Positions 36,331 through 47,889 of a stretch of DNA of 64,000 nucleotides are shown piece by piece. The stretch is from positions 18,142,863-18,206,862 of the forward strand of contig NC_064542.1 of NCBI RefSeq assembly GCF_023856365.1, given 5' to 3'. Position numbers and translations under genes: made by a program. The stretch is from Brienomyrus brachyistius (Eukaryota; Chordata; Actinopteri; Osteoglossiformes; Mormyridae). The notes below the pieces were generated by a model. It was not told the DNA's origin. It ran no database searches and worked only from the letters and a program-made list of their open reading frames with translations. The number at the start of each line of letters is the position of its first letter. Position 1 is the stretch's first letter.

Positions 36331-37599
36331 TGCTTACTGAAAAAGCAACCGAATTTGCGCGAGAGCAGAACATTGTAAATTTTAACACAAGCGGCGGTTG
36401 GCACGACCGGTAAGTGGTTACAACGTTCTATGCTTATATCTTACATGTTTTTGATATCCCGTCTTGCACGTAGTAACGAGGTTCGACTGTTTTTTGTTAC
36501 TGTTTGCATCCTATACATATCATGACTTATCTAGGTACTATCTGCATTTTGTAAATATCATAAATTACATCTATAGTGTTGTTGTTTTTATTGTTATTGT
36601 CACAATTAATTTTTTTAGCACTGACAGAGTAGCAAAATGGTTGTTTGTTATACTGTAAAGTATAATCAATGAAGGTAATTAATTCATTCATTCTGTCCTT
36701 ATCAGTATCATTAATGACACAGCCATTTATTGATTAGGTAACCACATGAGTTTTTATGAATTTTATTGATGAATAATACAAAATTAAGGTTTACGTGTAA
36801 TGTTTTAATAACATAATACGAAACTACAAACGAGATAAAGCAACAATGAAGAATTTGCATATTTTTAATTTCATAGTATTACTGCAGAAATAAGCAGATT
36901 GTTTTGAAAATCAAGGTATGCAACACAATAAGTACAAAAAGTAGAATTCCCTGTAGTATTACAAAAAAATCAAAAGAATTTTACAAAGAACGATACCCAT
37001 CTAATATAACGATTACTGAGATAATTAATTATCAAAATGAGTCAGATGATAAACAAAGAGGCACAAAACAACCATAAGAATCACTTCAGATAAAATGGAG
37101 ATTACATAGATATAATATATATTATATTTTGGTGAACAGGCAAAGCATATGAGAAAGTTAGTCGTATGAAAACAAAAATACTCCCTTGTTCTAAAAAGAA
37201 CGATAATAAAGTGAAAACTATACCCACAGCGAGAAGATAGGGGGAGTGAGCGGAATGATCATAAAGGCTTGTGGATGACGGCAGATGTGCCAAAGGTAAA
37301 CTAAACTCTGTTGTCAGTTTATGAAGATGGACTTTGGGATGAAAAATTGGAAAATTTCAGATATATCTGGCTTAACAGACAGATATTTTCCGTCTGATAG
37401 AGACAAGACAGAGACAACAGGGGAAAGCGAGAACACAGTTAGGTGTGAAGCTTGGGGGTCAGTATTTCTGTAGTGCAGAACATATTGTTTATCAATGTTG
37501 GTATGGACGATGTCACTGAAGATGCTCGCAACAGAACTGACACCCTTCAACAATGCAGATACGAATAAATTGGTAGCATGCAAAATAGACTCACAGCTC
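36331..37599. other. AT-rich stretch without recognised genes
   Basis: No exon or repeat family recognised. Confidence 0.45.
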
Positions 37600-38805
37600 A
37601 GCTTTCAACAGCATAATTCAATCCCAGCTTGTTGCTAAGGGAAGTGTGCTGAGCCCCCTGCTGTACTGTCACCTATGGCTTACTCACTGCGGTCTTTGGG
37701 TGTGGATGCTGTAAAGCGCTTTGAGACGAGGTAATGTTGTGATAACACGCTATACAAAAATAAACTTGTTTGTTTGTTTGTTGTACTTCGTCTTCACCTG
37801 TGGCCAAGCACACCTCCAACTCCATCCTGAAGTTTGCTGATGACACCACTGTCACTGAGCTGATCAACACTGATGACAAAATGGCCTACAGGGAAGAGGT
37901 CAGACTCCTGGCAGCGTGGTGCCAATGCAACAACCTTACCGTTAATCTCAGCAAAACAACGGAGCTGATCATGGATTTTCGCAGTTGGAAGTCCATTGGA
38001 GGGATTGTGGTGTAGTGGGTCAGCTGCTTCACCTTCTCTGAGATCTTAAGAGGTCTCCACAAGCTGCAGCAGTGATCAGGAAGGCCCATAAATGTCTCTT
38101 CTTTCTCAGGAGCTTGAGGTAGGCTGAGACATCGACATCCGCTATCTTCTTCAGGAATGCTGTAAAGTCCATCCTCATAGTGCGCATCACATCCTTGTAC
38201 AGCACCATCTCTGCTCAGGATTGCAAAGTGATCAAAACTGTATAGAAGCTCACAGTTATGGGCACACTGCTCCATGCGATCAATAACATCTTCACCACAT
38301 GTTGCCCCAGGAAAGCAAACAGCATTATGGGGCCCTTCATCCACCCTGCACTGCCACTTATCACCCTCCTTCCCTCTGGCAAGCAGCTGAAGTCAATGCA
38401 GACACACTCTACAACAACCTTACCATTAATGTAGCAAAAAAGTTGATCATGGACTTCCGCAGTCGGAGGGGATGAAGGGAACAGTTTATTCCTCACTGCC
38501 ATAAGGTTTCTGAACTGTCAGTGACACCGTTCTTGCACTGATCCCATTACAACCTCAAAGCTGTAGTATTTCCGGCTTTGCACTGTTGTCTGCTGCTATG
38601 AATGTATATTGTGCATACCATATTTATTCTCTCAGATACATCCAAATCTCCATATTCATATTTATATTTAGTTTTCCTAAGTGTTGTCTTATGTCCTGTT
38701 AGTGTTTATTCTATGTTTGTTTACCCTGTGTCTGTCTGCAGGAAACACGCAAGAAAAATCTCATTGTACTCAGTATAAATGACAATAAACCTTTTGAATC
38801 TCTGA
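37600..38805 (+). mobile_element. CR1/Rex1-like LINE remnant
   Basis: A VLSPLLYC motif lies at about 37645-37670, then a short foreign tail (37669-37782). Reverse transcriptase resumes with HTSNSILKFADDTTV; the catalytic FADD is at 37833-37844, followed by NNLTVNLSKTTELIMDFRS. Downstream frames give AVIRKAHKCLFFLRSLR and the LLPSGK motif before the 3' tail GACAATAAACCTTTTGAATC (38781-38800). A copy of the NNLTVN segment reappears at 38411-38466. Inactive. Confidence 0.87.
37669..37782 (+). mobile_element. L2-type LINE tail inserted in a CR1/Rex1-like LINE
   Basis: GGATGCTGTAAAGCGCTTTG, then AATGTTGTGATAACACGCTA and a (GTTT)n end. It is the same tail as at 40672-40862 (antisense) and 52490-52583. 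TGTACT occurs at both borders and may be the target-site duplication. Confidence 0.8.
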
Positions 38806-38921
38806 ACACAATGTTTCACTGCCCTTCCCAGTCCTTCTGTGGAGTAAAGATGTCTATCATCAAAACACGGTGGACCGGAATTTAGCACATGTTTTTACAA
38901 AAGGTTTGTAGTACTGATTAT

Positions 38922-39273
38922 CCATCCATCCATTTTCCAAACCGCTTATCCTACTGGGTCGCAGGGGGTCCAGAGCCTATCCCAGAAGCAATGGGCATGA
39001 GGCAGGAAACAACCCAGGATGGGGGGCCAGCCCATCGCAGGGCACACTCACACACCAGACACTTACACACACACCTACGGGCAATTTAGCAACTCCAATT
39101 AGCCTCGGCATGTTTTTGGACTGTGGGGGGAAACCGAAGTTCCCAGAGGGAACCCCTCGATGACATGGAGAGAACATGCAAACTCCGCACACATGTGACC
39201 CAGGCGGAGACTCAAACCTGGGTCCCAGAGGTGTGCGGCAACAGTGCTAACCACTGCACCACCATGCCGCCCC
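38922..39273 (-). mobile_element. GATGG-tailed SINE with perfect target-site duplication
   Basis: Full antisense copy. TAGTACTGATTAT flanks it exactly on both sides (38909-38921 and 39274-39286). The perfect 13-base duplication and high similarity to the 10898 copy suggest a relatively recent insertion. Confidence 0.96.
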
Positions 39274-39609
39274 TAGTACTGATTATGGGGAAGCTTACTC
39301 AAGTCACTTTCAGACAGAGCCTTTTAAAAAGTTAGTTGACCATCAGCATTTAGCAGTGACACCGTCTATGTAACACCAGCCCTTCTGTAAGGTTTCCAGG
39401 CCCATCTAACCTGAGCTACATGTGACCTGAGGCAGTGGCCTCTGCTCCAGTGGTAGCTGCTCCTAATCTAGCTAGCCTAGACATATCTAGAACAGGAAAC
39501 TCAAAAGGAAACAAAACACTGGGGAACCGATGCTGAAATAGATAAAGATAAAGCTGGTCATTAGCCAGCCTTGAACCCATCCAGCTACACACAAAGTACC
39601 TTGAGCCAT

Positions 39610-39749
39610 ACGGTGGACGGGGGAATCAGGAGAGCACACTGGGGCTGAAGGGCAATAGGCAGGGTGGAGAACAGGATGACCAGCAACACCTGCTGGCCAA
39701 ATGGGCAGGAGACACGAAGGGCAGAGTTGGATAGGTGCTGACCCTGACA
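39610..39749 (-). mobile_element. LTR fragment of the TGTCAGGGTC family
   Basis: On the minus strand it begins TGTCAGGGTCAGCACC and shares CACACTGGGGCTGAAGG and CAGCAACACCTGCTGG (plus strand) with the solo LTR at 62955-63775. Only the 5' part of the LTR is present. Confidence 0.7.
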
Positions 39750-39860
39750 GGAGGCTACATGTGTAGTATATAGTCAGGGCAGAAACCCCAGTGTAGACTA
39801 TCATTAAATTTTGTCGATAAGTTAACTGAACATTAGGTGAAGTGCAGTAGATGTTAGGTG

Positions 39861-39878
39861 CACTCTCTCTCTCTCGCA

Positions 39879-39920
<42 letters not shown>

Positions 39921-39951
39921 CTCCCTCGCTCTCTCTCTCACTCTCTCTAGC
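39861..39951. repeat. (CT)n-rich microsatellite
   Basis: CT dinucleotides interrupted by CGCT and CCCTCG blocks. Confidence 0.95.
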
Positions 39952-40139
39952 ACACTGAATGACAAGTAAAGAAAAATCATGTACACACTTGCTGAATAAA
40001 CTGCGTAACATTATGGTCTTCTTCTTTAACTGCTCATCCACAATAGATGACACAACACTCATTTTAATGATTGAAGTTAAAGTTATTAGAAAATGAAAAT
40101 AACATGGGAAACAGTTGCCTCAGCTCTTCTTCGTAAGTT

Positions 40140-40141
<2 letters not shown>

Positions 40142-40195
<54 letters not shown>
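40142..40195. repeat. (TA)n microsatellite
   Basis: About 27 TA units, ending at the second copy of the 33-base direct repeat. Confidence 0.97.
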
Positions 40196-40199
<4 letters not shown>

Positions 40200-40671
40200 C
40201 CTAGAACAGGAAACTCAAAAGGAAACATATTGTCTTTCACCCCAGATACATTTTTGAGCAAACAGATCTTTTTTTCTTTTTTTCATCGCGTGGTTATTTC
40301 TCCAAATGAATGAAGGTCTGCAGAATGGAGCAGAAGGTGTTTGGAGAACCTTAGCTTCGGGTTTACAGATTTGGTTAAGGTCTGAAAAGTGGTCAGTAGT
40401 GAATAAATTATGCCAGAAATGGACTATACAATACATATTACATTCAGGCTGTGACTGTTTAGGAAGGGGACTAACCATAGACCCAGGGGCATACCCATAA
40501 ATTCTGGAAAAAAATAAGTCTCCCCCCCTTCCTAAAGCCTGTGAAAAAATGTCACATTGCAGCCCCCCCAATTGTATGTGTAATTTTTTGTATGTGGGAC
40601 CCCTAACAATTTCTGAGCCCTCTGACTCTGCCAGGGTATCCATGCCCCCTGATGCCCCTATATAGACATCA

Positions 40672-40862
40672 AACAAACAAATTTATTTTTATATAGCGCA
40701 TTATCACAACATTACATCGTCTCAAAGCGCTTTACAGCATCCCCACCCAAAGCCCCCAGTGAGTAAGCCAGAGGCGACAGTGGCAAGGAAAAACTCCCTT
40801 GAAGGAAGAAACCTTGGGAGGCACCAGACTCAAAGGGGGAGCCCATCCTCCAGGGGGCGGCA
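40672..40862 (-). mobile_element. L2-type LINE tail, minus orientation
   Basis: The minus strand reads GGTTTCTTCCTTCAAGGGAG, then GGATGCTGTAAAGCGCTTTG and ends in a (GTTT)n tail. This is a 3' end only. Confidence 0.82.
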
Positions 40863-40879
40863 GGGATAGTCAACCGCAT

Positions 40880-42196
40880 TGTAGACCTACTACAATAAAA
40901 CAATTTCTGACCCATTGCTCACAATCTGAACAGAGTCTTTGACCTGAGTAACAGAATACAATATAAATGAAGGCAGCACTATTACTTATTAATTCAGTAA
41001 GTAATGCAAACTTCTCCTCTAGTACAAATGTCAACAAAGTCAAGTTTTGCACAAAATGGCTCATTTAAAAAGCAGAAGCCCATACTCATGATGTGCACCA
41101 CATACTTAAAAAACAACCAAACATTCCCCATGGCTTAATGATCTCACACATTCTCTTAAACAGGAGTGCCGCCGATTAGAGTGCAAATAGAGGTCTTTAA
41201 GGGTTAGTTGGCATGGCCCATCAACAATACAAGCAAGCCCTATTAGGACATATTCAGCCTATAACTCTAACCTTATTGCTAACAATAGAAATAACCCAGC
41301 TACCATTTTAAGGCAATAACTTACTTACTTAAAGTAAGGCTGAACCTCTGCTACCAGGTAATATTGGTAATGAACATTTTATGGACTTCTTTAACAATAA
41401 CATTTTCAACATTAGACTTCAAAGATGCTCATAAATAAGTCCAATGCAGTCACACTCTTAATGTATTTCAATTAGTCAAACTGGCCACTCAACTACTTAA
41501 TGAATCCCTAGCAGTTCTAGCAAGACATGTAACTTAATGGATTTTTAGATGACATAAAAATGGCAGCTGATGCTTGCAACATGACCGAGCTCGCATTGGA
41601 CCTTAGTGTGGCCTTTGACATAGTTGACCACTCTACTCTATTACATAGACTTGAATTTGATGTTGGGTTGAATGAAATTGTGCTGAAGTAAAATCTTATT
41701 CAACTAATCGAAATCAATAAATATATATCTCTCTGTACTATATATCGTGTGTCTAATAACAGTCTGTCATCAGTGTCACAGGGATCAGTGCTCTACATGC
41801 TGTCCTTAGATAATATAATGAGAATACAGAATGTTAACTATCACTACTACTGAATGCTGACAACACCCAAATATACTTTCAGCTACTCCTAACGACACCT
41901 CACCTCTTCCTTTCTCTTCCCTTTTTTTTTGTAGATTTGGTGATCAGCACACAGCACACAACAACGAAATGTGTCCTCAGCATTTAGCCCCTATGTGACA
42001 TAGCAGGTGGCAGCTAATATACAGTAGCACCCGGGGAACATTGCTTGGGGCGGTACCTTGCTCAGGGTACCTCAGTGGTGCCTTACTGGTCGGGGATTTG
42101 AACCAGCAATCTTTCAATTACAAGTGTGCTTCCCTAACCATTAAGACTGCATTGTGAAAGGCACCACATAAAAATTAAATGAATTAAATTGAATAG
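40880..42196 (+). mobile_element. L2-type LINE remnant, same subfamily as 1-2717, split by a SINE
   Basis: Bases 40995-41330 align block by block with 550-930 of the first element: CATTCCCCATGGCTTAATGA, CAGGAGTGCCGCCGATTAGA, TATTCAGCCTATAACTCTAA. Further pieces include a LDLSVAFDIVDHST-like stretch near 41598-41637. A SINE interrupts it at 41925-42152, then the 3' tail GGCACCACATAAAAATTAAA resumes and ends near 42196. The palm and much of the 3' part are deleted. Confidence 0.85.
41925..42152 (-). mobile_element. tRNA-derived SINE (third family), full length
   Basis: The minus strand reads TTAATGGTTAGGGAAGCACA, a B-box-like GGTTCAAATCCCC, then CACTGAGGTACCCTGAGCAA and GTGTGCTGTGTGCTGATCAC. 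It lies inside the LINE at 40880-42196, so it is younger than that LINE. Confidence 0.9.
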
Positions 42197-42199
42197 CAG

Positions 42200-43160
42200 A
42201 AGCCCAGCCATGCTTGCACACACAACCAGGGGACCCAGATGGAGGAGCTCTGCACTGAGGAAACCTCTTAGCATCCTGATCAGATCATTAGTTTCACATT
42301 ATATAATGTACACTGAGTACATCAGTTGCACTCTTCTTGCATTAATTACTATTATTTGTGCTTTATTTAGAAAAAAAAATAGAAAAAGTACTAATGTATG
42401 AGGATATTAAACAAGCATAATCTTTTGAAGCATAATTAAACAAGATAAATATGATTTGATCTTTTTGCCTTCCCTACTACCCCATGTCACTCATGTTCAC
42501 TGGGATCCCAGATACAAAGAAAATTTGGTGTATTCCCATTTGTGTTACTCTTCAGGGTGATATATTGGGGGAATGAAAATTACAGTGGAAATACAGTACA
42601 TGCACCAGCAAAACATCCAACATCTTGCCCTTGACCATCATAATCAAATACAAAACACCAGTGTATTTGGGAGCTGAGGACTTAAATGGGTAAAATATTC
42701 AGTTACATAGGTCATGTATCACAATAACAGAACAATTAAGAACTATTTTATTGACTACTATTTTTTTATTATTCTTATATTAATTAGCATAAATTAGCAC
42801 TTCCACAGTAAGAAGGAGGATAACAACATAATGCTTTTAGTCTTCTGTGAATCTAAGAAGCCTGTTGTGATTTTGAGCCCATAGCTGTCACTGCCTGCTT
42901 GGGGAACAGCACAGAGCAGGATGACAAGGGTCTGCAGAAAGTTTCGCAGTCAGCTGAACGCTTAATTGTACAGACACTCCCCAGCCCGCAAAACATCTAC
43001 ATATGTTGATGTAAGTCCATGGCCAAAAAGATAATTAAGTAACCCAGCCACCCCAACGATGTCTTCCGCTCTGTGCTGAGGTCAGGGAAACTGCCTGAAG
43101 GACAGCACAGAAAGGCTGAGAAAGAGATTATTACCAGGCATTTTGTTATCTCATGAGGAC
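42200..43160. other. Stretch without recognised genes
   Basis: No exon or repeat family recognised. Confidence 0.45.
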
Positions 43161-43171
43161 AGTGTCTAGGA

Positions 43172-43463
43172 CAGGAGTGCCCGATACGTCAATCACGATC
43201 TACTGGTCTACTAAGAAGCCAAAAACCTACCACTTCCATACTAAACGGGAGGAGGACTTTTTTCACAATGTCATATTCGCAGTGCGTTTGCCTCATCTGT
43301 CAGTCTGCCATTGCTATTCCGAAGAAGGGAAACGTGGAGCGACATTTGCGGACTGTTCATAAAAACTACGACATTAACTTCCCTCCATAAAGTGAGCTGA
43401 GAAAGGTGAAGGAACTAAAATCTCAGTTCAATTTAAAAAATGCTTTATTTATCCCAAAGGGAA

Positions 43464-43496
<33 letters not shown>

Positions 43497-43620
43497 GTGT
43501 ACTCAATATTTTTTTTACTTTTATACATAAAGATATATTTGGCATTTTTATAGTAGGTAGATCATTTTGACTTGGTCAATTTTAAGTAGCTTGCAAGCTA
43601 AAAAAGTGTGGACACCCCCG
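43172..43620 (+). mobile_element. Short hAT derivative keeping a zinc-finger coding piece
   Basis: Ends CAGGAGTGCCC and, on the reverse strand of the right end, CGGGGGTGTCC, flanked by GTCTAGGA (43164-43171) and GTCTAAGA (43621-43628), an 8-base duplication typical of hAT. The interior encodes KPKTYHFHTKREEDFF and, in another frame, CVCLICQSAIAIPKKGNVER followed by HFRTVHKNYD. That is a zinc finger found at the N-terminus of hAT-type transposases. The rest of the transposase is deleted and (TAA)n fills part of the gap (43468-43494). Confidence 0.85.
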
Positions 43621-43629
43621 GTCTAAGAC

Positions 43630-44460
43630 CTATGCTTAAGCACAGCCTACTTAACATATACGAGGTACATGTCCAGCCCCATATGTTCTCTCACTGTACA
43701 GTTCACATATGTAAATACTGACTTTTTTATTCATTTCACTACCACATGACACCAGGGCTGGTCAATGCTATGTGCCATACATAGGGGCACTGACTTGGTC
43801 ATTTGCACACGACAGACACCATTTGAGATAAGTTGAAACTGACTTGCTTGTATTCTCAGTGTTTGCAGTGCCGGCCCAGAACAGCTAGATGTTATAGGGT
43901 GACCCTAGAAGCACTCACACTGTACAGAGCAGCTATGTGATGTGGGGTGCCAACTTCTGACGGCGTGCCAGTTGATTTCACTGTGACACTGTGACATGGG
44001 GCTGCCATGCACTCAACATGTAGGGGGAGGGGAATGGTGTCAAGGATACTGTTAGGTTAGCATGGTATGACCAAGTAAAAACATAGTAAGTAAAGCGGCG
44101 ACAAGGAGAAGACCAACAGGAATGCTTGTCTAGGGTGCCACATGGGCCCTGCCTGTGATTTAACTACTAATTGAAGAGTATTTATTGTTATTTATGATTA
44201 TTGTTAAAAGTAGAATGCTTAATGTTTAATGCTTTATTTCTTGAATCTTGGAGTTAAGCAAATAAGTATTTCACTACTATGATTACAAGCACCTCCTACT
44301 CTAAGGTCTTGGTTCTGAACTAGAAAAGAACTGGATTGCCAACTCAGGTTGGGGATGATTTACTGCCTGAAGAAGTTATAGTACGTAGACACTGTACCAT
44401 TCGTGGTAGAGAAAGAGCTGAGTCAGAAAGCAAAGCTGTCGATTTACTGATCAATCTACA
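43630..44460. other. Stretch without recognised genes
   Basis: No exon or repeat family recognised with confidence. Confidence 0.4.
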
Positions 44461-44464
44461 TTCC

Positions 44465-44845
44465 TACCCTCCACTGTGGTCAAGAGCTCTGGGTAGCGAC
44501 TGAAAGACTGAGACTGCGGACACAAGCAGCAGAAATAAGTTTCCTTTGCAGAATGTCTGGGCTCAACCTCAGGGTGAGGAGCTCGAAGCAGAGCCGCTGC
44601 TCCTCTGTATTGAAAGGAGCCAGTTGAGCTAGTTCAGACTTTAATCTAGGATGCCTCACTGATGCCTCCATGGCGAAGTGTCCAACTGAGAGGAGACAGT
44701 GGGGCAAACTCAGGACACGCTGGAGGGATTATATGTCTCGGTGAGTGTGGGAACACCTTGGTATCTCCCCCCCCCCCCCCGTAGATGCTGAAGAATATGG
44801 CTGGGGAGAAGGAGGTCTAGACATCCCTGCTCAGGTTGCTAAAAA
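44465..44845 (+). mobile_element. RTE-type LINE 3' end
   Basis: Frame-broken C-terminus: VATERLRLRTQAAEISFLCR, then RTRWRDYMSR and HLGI, then MAGEKEV and TSLLRLL. This follows the usual end of fish RTE-type LINEs. A poly-C run interrupts it at 44768-44780. It is the 3' end of an element like that at 19389-21150, in the opposite orientation. Confidence 0.82.
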
Positions 44846-44849
44846 AAAG

Positions 44850-46240
44850 AAATAACTAAAGTAACCCATGAATAATACAACCAGGGAACAGGACTAGGAA
44901 ACAAGCAAAGGTTTAGCCTGCTGAGTCACACGCTGCTGAACATTTGAGATGCGCAATGAATGTAGAGCAGACTAGGTCAAGGATGTAGCATTTGAGTTGA
45001 GTCGGAAAACTAACGTGGTGAAAACAATTGAGCAGGGAGAGAAATGTGGTAGTCATAGGGCATTTGGGTTGGTGAACAAGGATTTAAGTCACCACACAGC
45101 AGGCATGAGGAAGAAGAGGCAATAAGAGTAAGTAGCTGAGAGAGTTTGAAAAGGAAATAGCAGTTAGAAGGGTGATAAAGCAGCAGTACAACGGTGGAAG
45201 TAGTTTTAAAGAGAGACTCGAAAGACTGCACAGGTGGAAAAGTCAGTCTAGTGATGAATTCACCAGGCTGTTGCCACATTTCAGTGAGGAGGAGAAAGTT
45301 AATCTTGTTATCTGCAAAGAAGTCCCGCAGTAGAGGTAACTTATTATTAAGCAAGTGGATATTTAAAAGCAAGACGGCAACAGCAGAGGAGGAGATGAAA
45401 GAGACGTAGGAGTGACTGCGAAAGTCGTTGAAATTTACAGGACACTACGCATATGCAGAGGGGGTTACTTAGCTGCCCACAATGGCCATGTTGCCATTGT
45501 TTTAGCTTTATCTAAAAGAAATGTATGTGCTTACTTATTGAGTAATATACAAACTATAAAATGCCCGTCTTGCTGCCACCCATAAGCTGAAGGGTGAAGT
45601 TGCCGGTAGCCATGGGTTTGTTATGTCATCTGTTTGCACATTCCTTCTCCTCTTTGAATGAAGGCTCCATTAGCTAATTGAAATGAAGCACATAACCAAC
45701 AGCTCACACATGCCTGCGAATCTGAAGCAGCAGGAGTCACATCTGCAGTTCAAATTAAGATCTGAATCGTTATAATATCTGAAGTGAATCAAGTGAACTT
45801 TATACAGAGATGGCTACTGCGCGAGGTTGAGAGTTTCAAAGCAGTCAGGAAATCATGTAGTATGTAACCTAGATAAAAATAGCTTCACATAAATGAATAA
45901 ATATTCAAATAAATAGTAGTAAATATAGCTTATATAGTTTCAAAATTGACATTATAAAAAAACAGTGATTGAATTGAATAAATAGGAATCAAATAATTGT
46001 TTTTGTTTGTTTTTCAGTTTTGCTATAAAATTATTACATTAGTCTAGGCACCAAAATTAGCCCTCTATTGCTTTAAGTTGTCAGCCAATTGGAATGACTG
46101 TGCCGTCTCCTGACGGAAAAATTGGCAGAAAACGACGAAGCGAAACGATGTGGAACAGGCTAACGAGGTTCGGCTAGTGAATGAACAAAAGAAGGAGAAA
46201 ATAAGTCGTTTTATTTTTCCCTTTTGGAACACGTTGTCTT
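44850..46240. other. Stretch without recognised genes
   Basis: Bases 44870-44960 (GGGAACAGGACTAGGAAAC) resemble part of the solo LTR at 62955-63775. No exon recognised elsewhere. Confidence 0.4.
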
Positions 46241-46242
46241 CC

Positions 46243-46353
46243 GAAAAAGCCCGTCCACGAGACAGCGTCTTATTTTTACGAAAAAGCCCGTCCACGAGAC
46301 AGCGTCTTATTTTTACGAAAAAGCCCGTCCACGAGACAGCGTCTTATTTTTAA
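46243..46353. repeat. 37-base minisatellite, three units
   Basis: Unit GAAAAAGCCCGTCCACGAGA plus CAGCGTCTTATTTTTAC at 46243-46279, 46280-46316 and 46317-46353; the last differs only at its end. Such identity suggests recent duplication. Confidence 0.97.
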
Positions 46354-46461
46354 CAAGCTCAAATCAGGTCACGCTAATCAGCATCAGGTTAAACGAAGAG
46401 AGGGGCGAGTGTTTTAAAAAGAGCAGTTTAGGAACCGAAAGAGCCTGCTGTACTGTAGGCT

Positions 46462-46526
46462 CCAGTACCCCCCCCCCCCCAATGACCCTGAGTCGGACGA
46501 GCAGTTACAGAAGATGGATGGATAAA
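46462..46526 (+). mobile_element. GATGG-family SINE tail fragment
   Basis: Contains poly-C, then AATGACCCTGAGTCGGACGA and AGAAGATGGATGGATAAA. Only the last part of the SINE remains. Confidence 0.75.
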
Positions 46527-47889
46527 CAGCATATTGATTGTTTAAGCAGTCTGACTTTCTCAGCCCCACCTGGTGTCTTTGTACTGTCCATCGTTTGACA
46601 AACTACCAGTGATCAGCAATAGAAAGCTATTATTTGTGGCACTGCCTTCAAGCAATCATATGGATGTTTATCTCTCACTGGTTAATATTCTAAAGAACTA
46701 TTGTAGAATTTTAACCATAAAATTATGTTGTTTCCAACGGGTTTGTTTTTAAACCTGTCAAATTATTTTGGTTCTGACTGGCGCAACAACTAAGCAGTCC
46801 ACCAGGAGTTCTCCCAAGTCCCCCAATTGGCCACTTTGGGCCAGGGTGTAATGTAAGTACAGTGAAACAAGTGATGGATGCTGGTGGTACAGGTCACAAG
46901 AGAGCAAGAAGTTGACGTCGCAGTAAAGATTCCAGCTGATAACATTCAAATGAATCAAAAGCTGACCTAAGAGCAAAAAAAAAAACTCAGGTGATAATAA
47001 AGCACCATGAGCCATGAACTAAGTGGCTGACTCACACCAGACTCTACCTCCCGAGTAAACAAGTCCAACAGGAGTGAGGAAAAATCATACAGGTCACAGA
47101 AAGAGCAGTGCAGGGTCTCAGCGAGAGAAAGAACTGCAGACAGGCGCAGAGTAGCAAGCAGGAAAGGCAGATCGAGTGAGAAAATATCGGAAAATCAAAT
47201 GTATGCAGAAAACAAGAAATAAGCCAGCAAGGTGCGTGGAGTGAGAGAGAAAACAAATAGACGAGAGATAAAGATGCCAGGAGAAGCTGCAATCGGGCAC
47301 AAAGACGTCAGTGCAGTACTCATTACACTGCAGTCCTTAACATTTTCCACTGGTTTCTAATTTCATTCAAATGTTGCCCTATTTAGTCTGTGTTCCAAGC
47401 CTTCACTATTAACCTAATGACCAACAGAACCAAAACACTATCTTAGCTGGAAAGCACATCTGTCAACTATCTATGGTTCCCTTGTTATCAGAGTCGTCAG
47501 TCGTATCATGTCCCCTAAATGCCAGCTCCTTTCAAAACCAAGAATGAAATTGCAGCAATCAACCTTTTCAGAATCGCACTTAATCTGTTTCATTGTGTTT
47601 GGTTAACTAGAAACGTAAACTATTAATCCCCACTTGGGTTAGCACTTTCAACTTGAGAAAATAAGGAACACGGGAAGAGTATCAGTCGGGCCACTTGTGT
47701 TGTGTTGTGTTGTGTTGTGGGGGGTGTTTCATCAGGGAATGGGAAATAGCATCAAATTTAAGGAAACCAGTCACCACAGAATCTTGATGCCATGAACAGA
47801 TTATAAGAATACACACTGATGGACCAGATGTAGTAGTAAGCACACAAAATGATGCGTATCATCAGTTCCGTGACTGCCCAACTTCCAGT
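46527..47889. other. Stretch without recognised genes
   Basis: Includes a (GTGTT)n run at 47697-47719. No exon recognised. Confidence 0.45.

Larger units (their letters stand above)
39481..40227. repeat. 33-base direct repeat flanking a 681-base segment
   Basis: ACATAYCTAGAACAGGAAAC followed by TCAAAAGGAAACA occurs at 39481-39513 and 40195-40227 with one difference. The segment between holds an LTR-like piece, a CT-rich run (39861-39951) and a (TA)n run (40142-40195). Confidence 0.92.
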
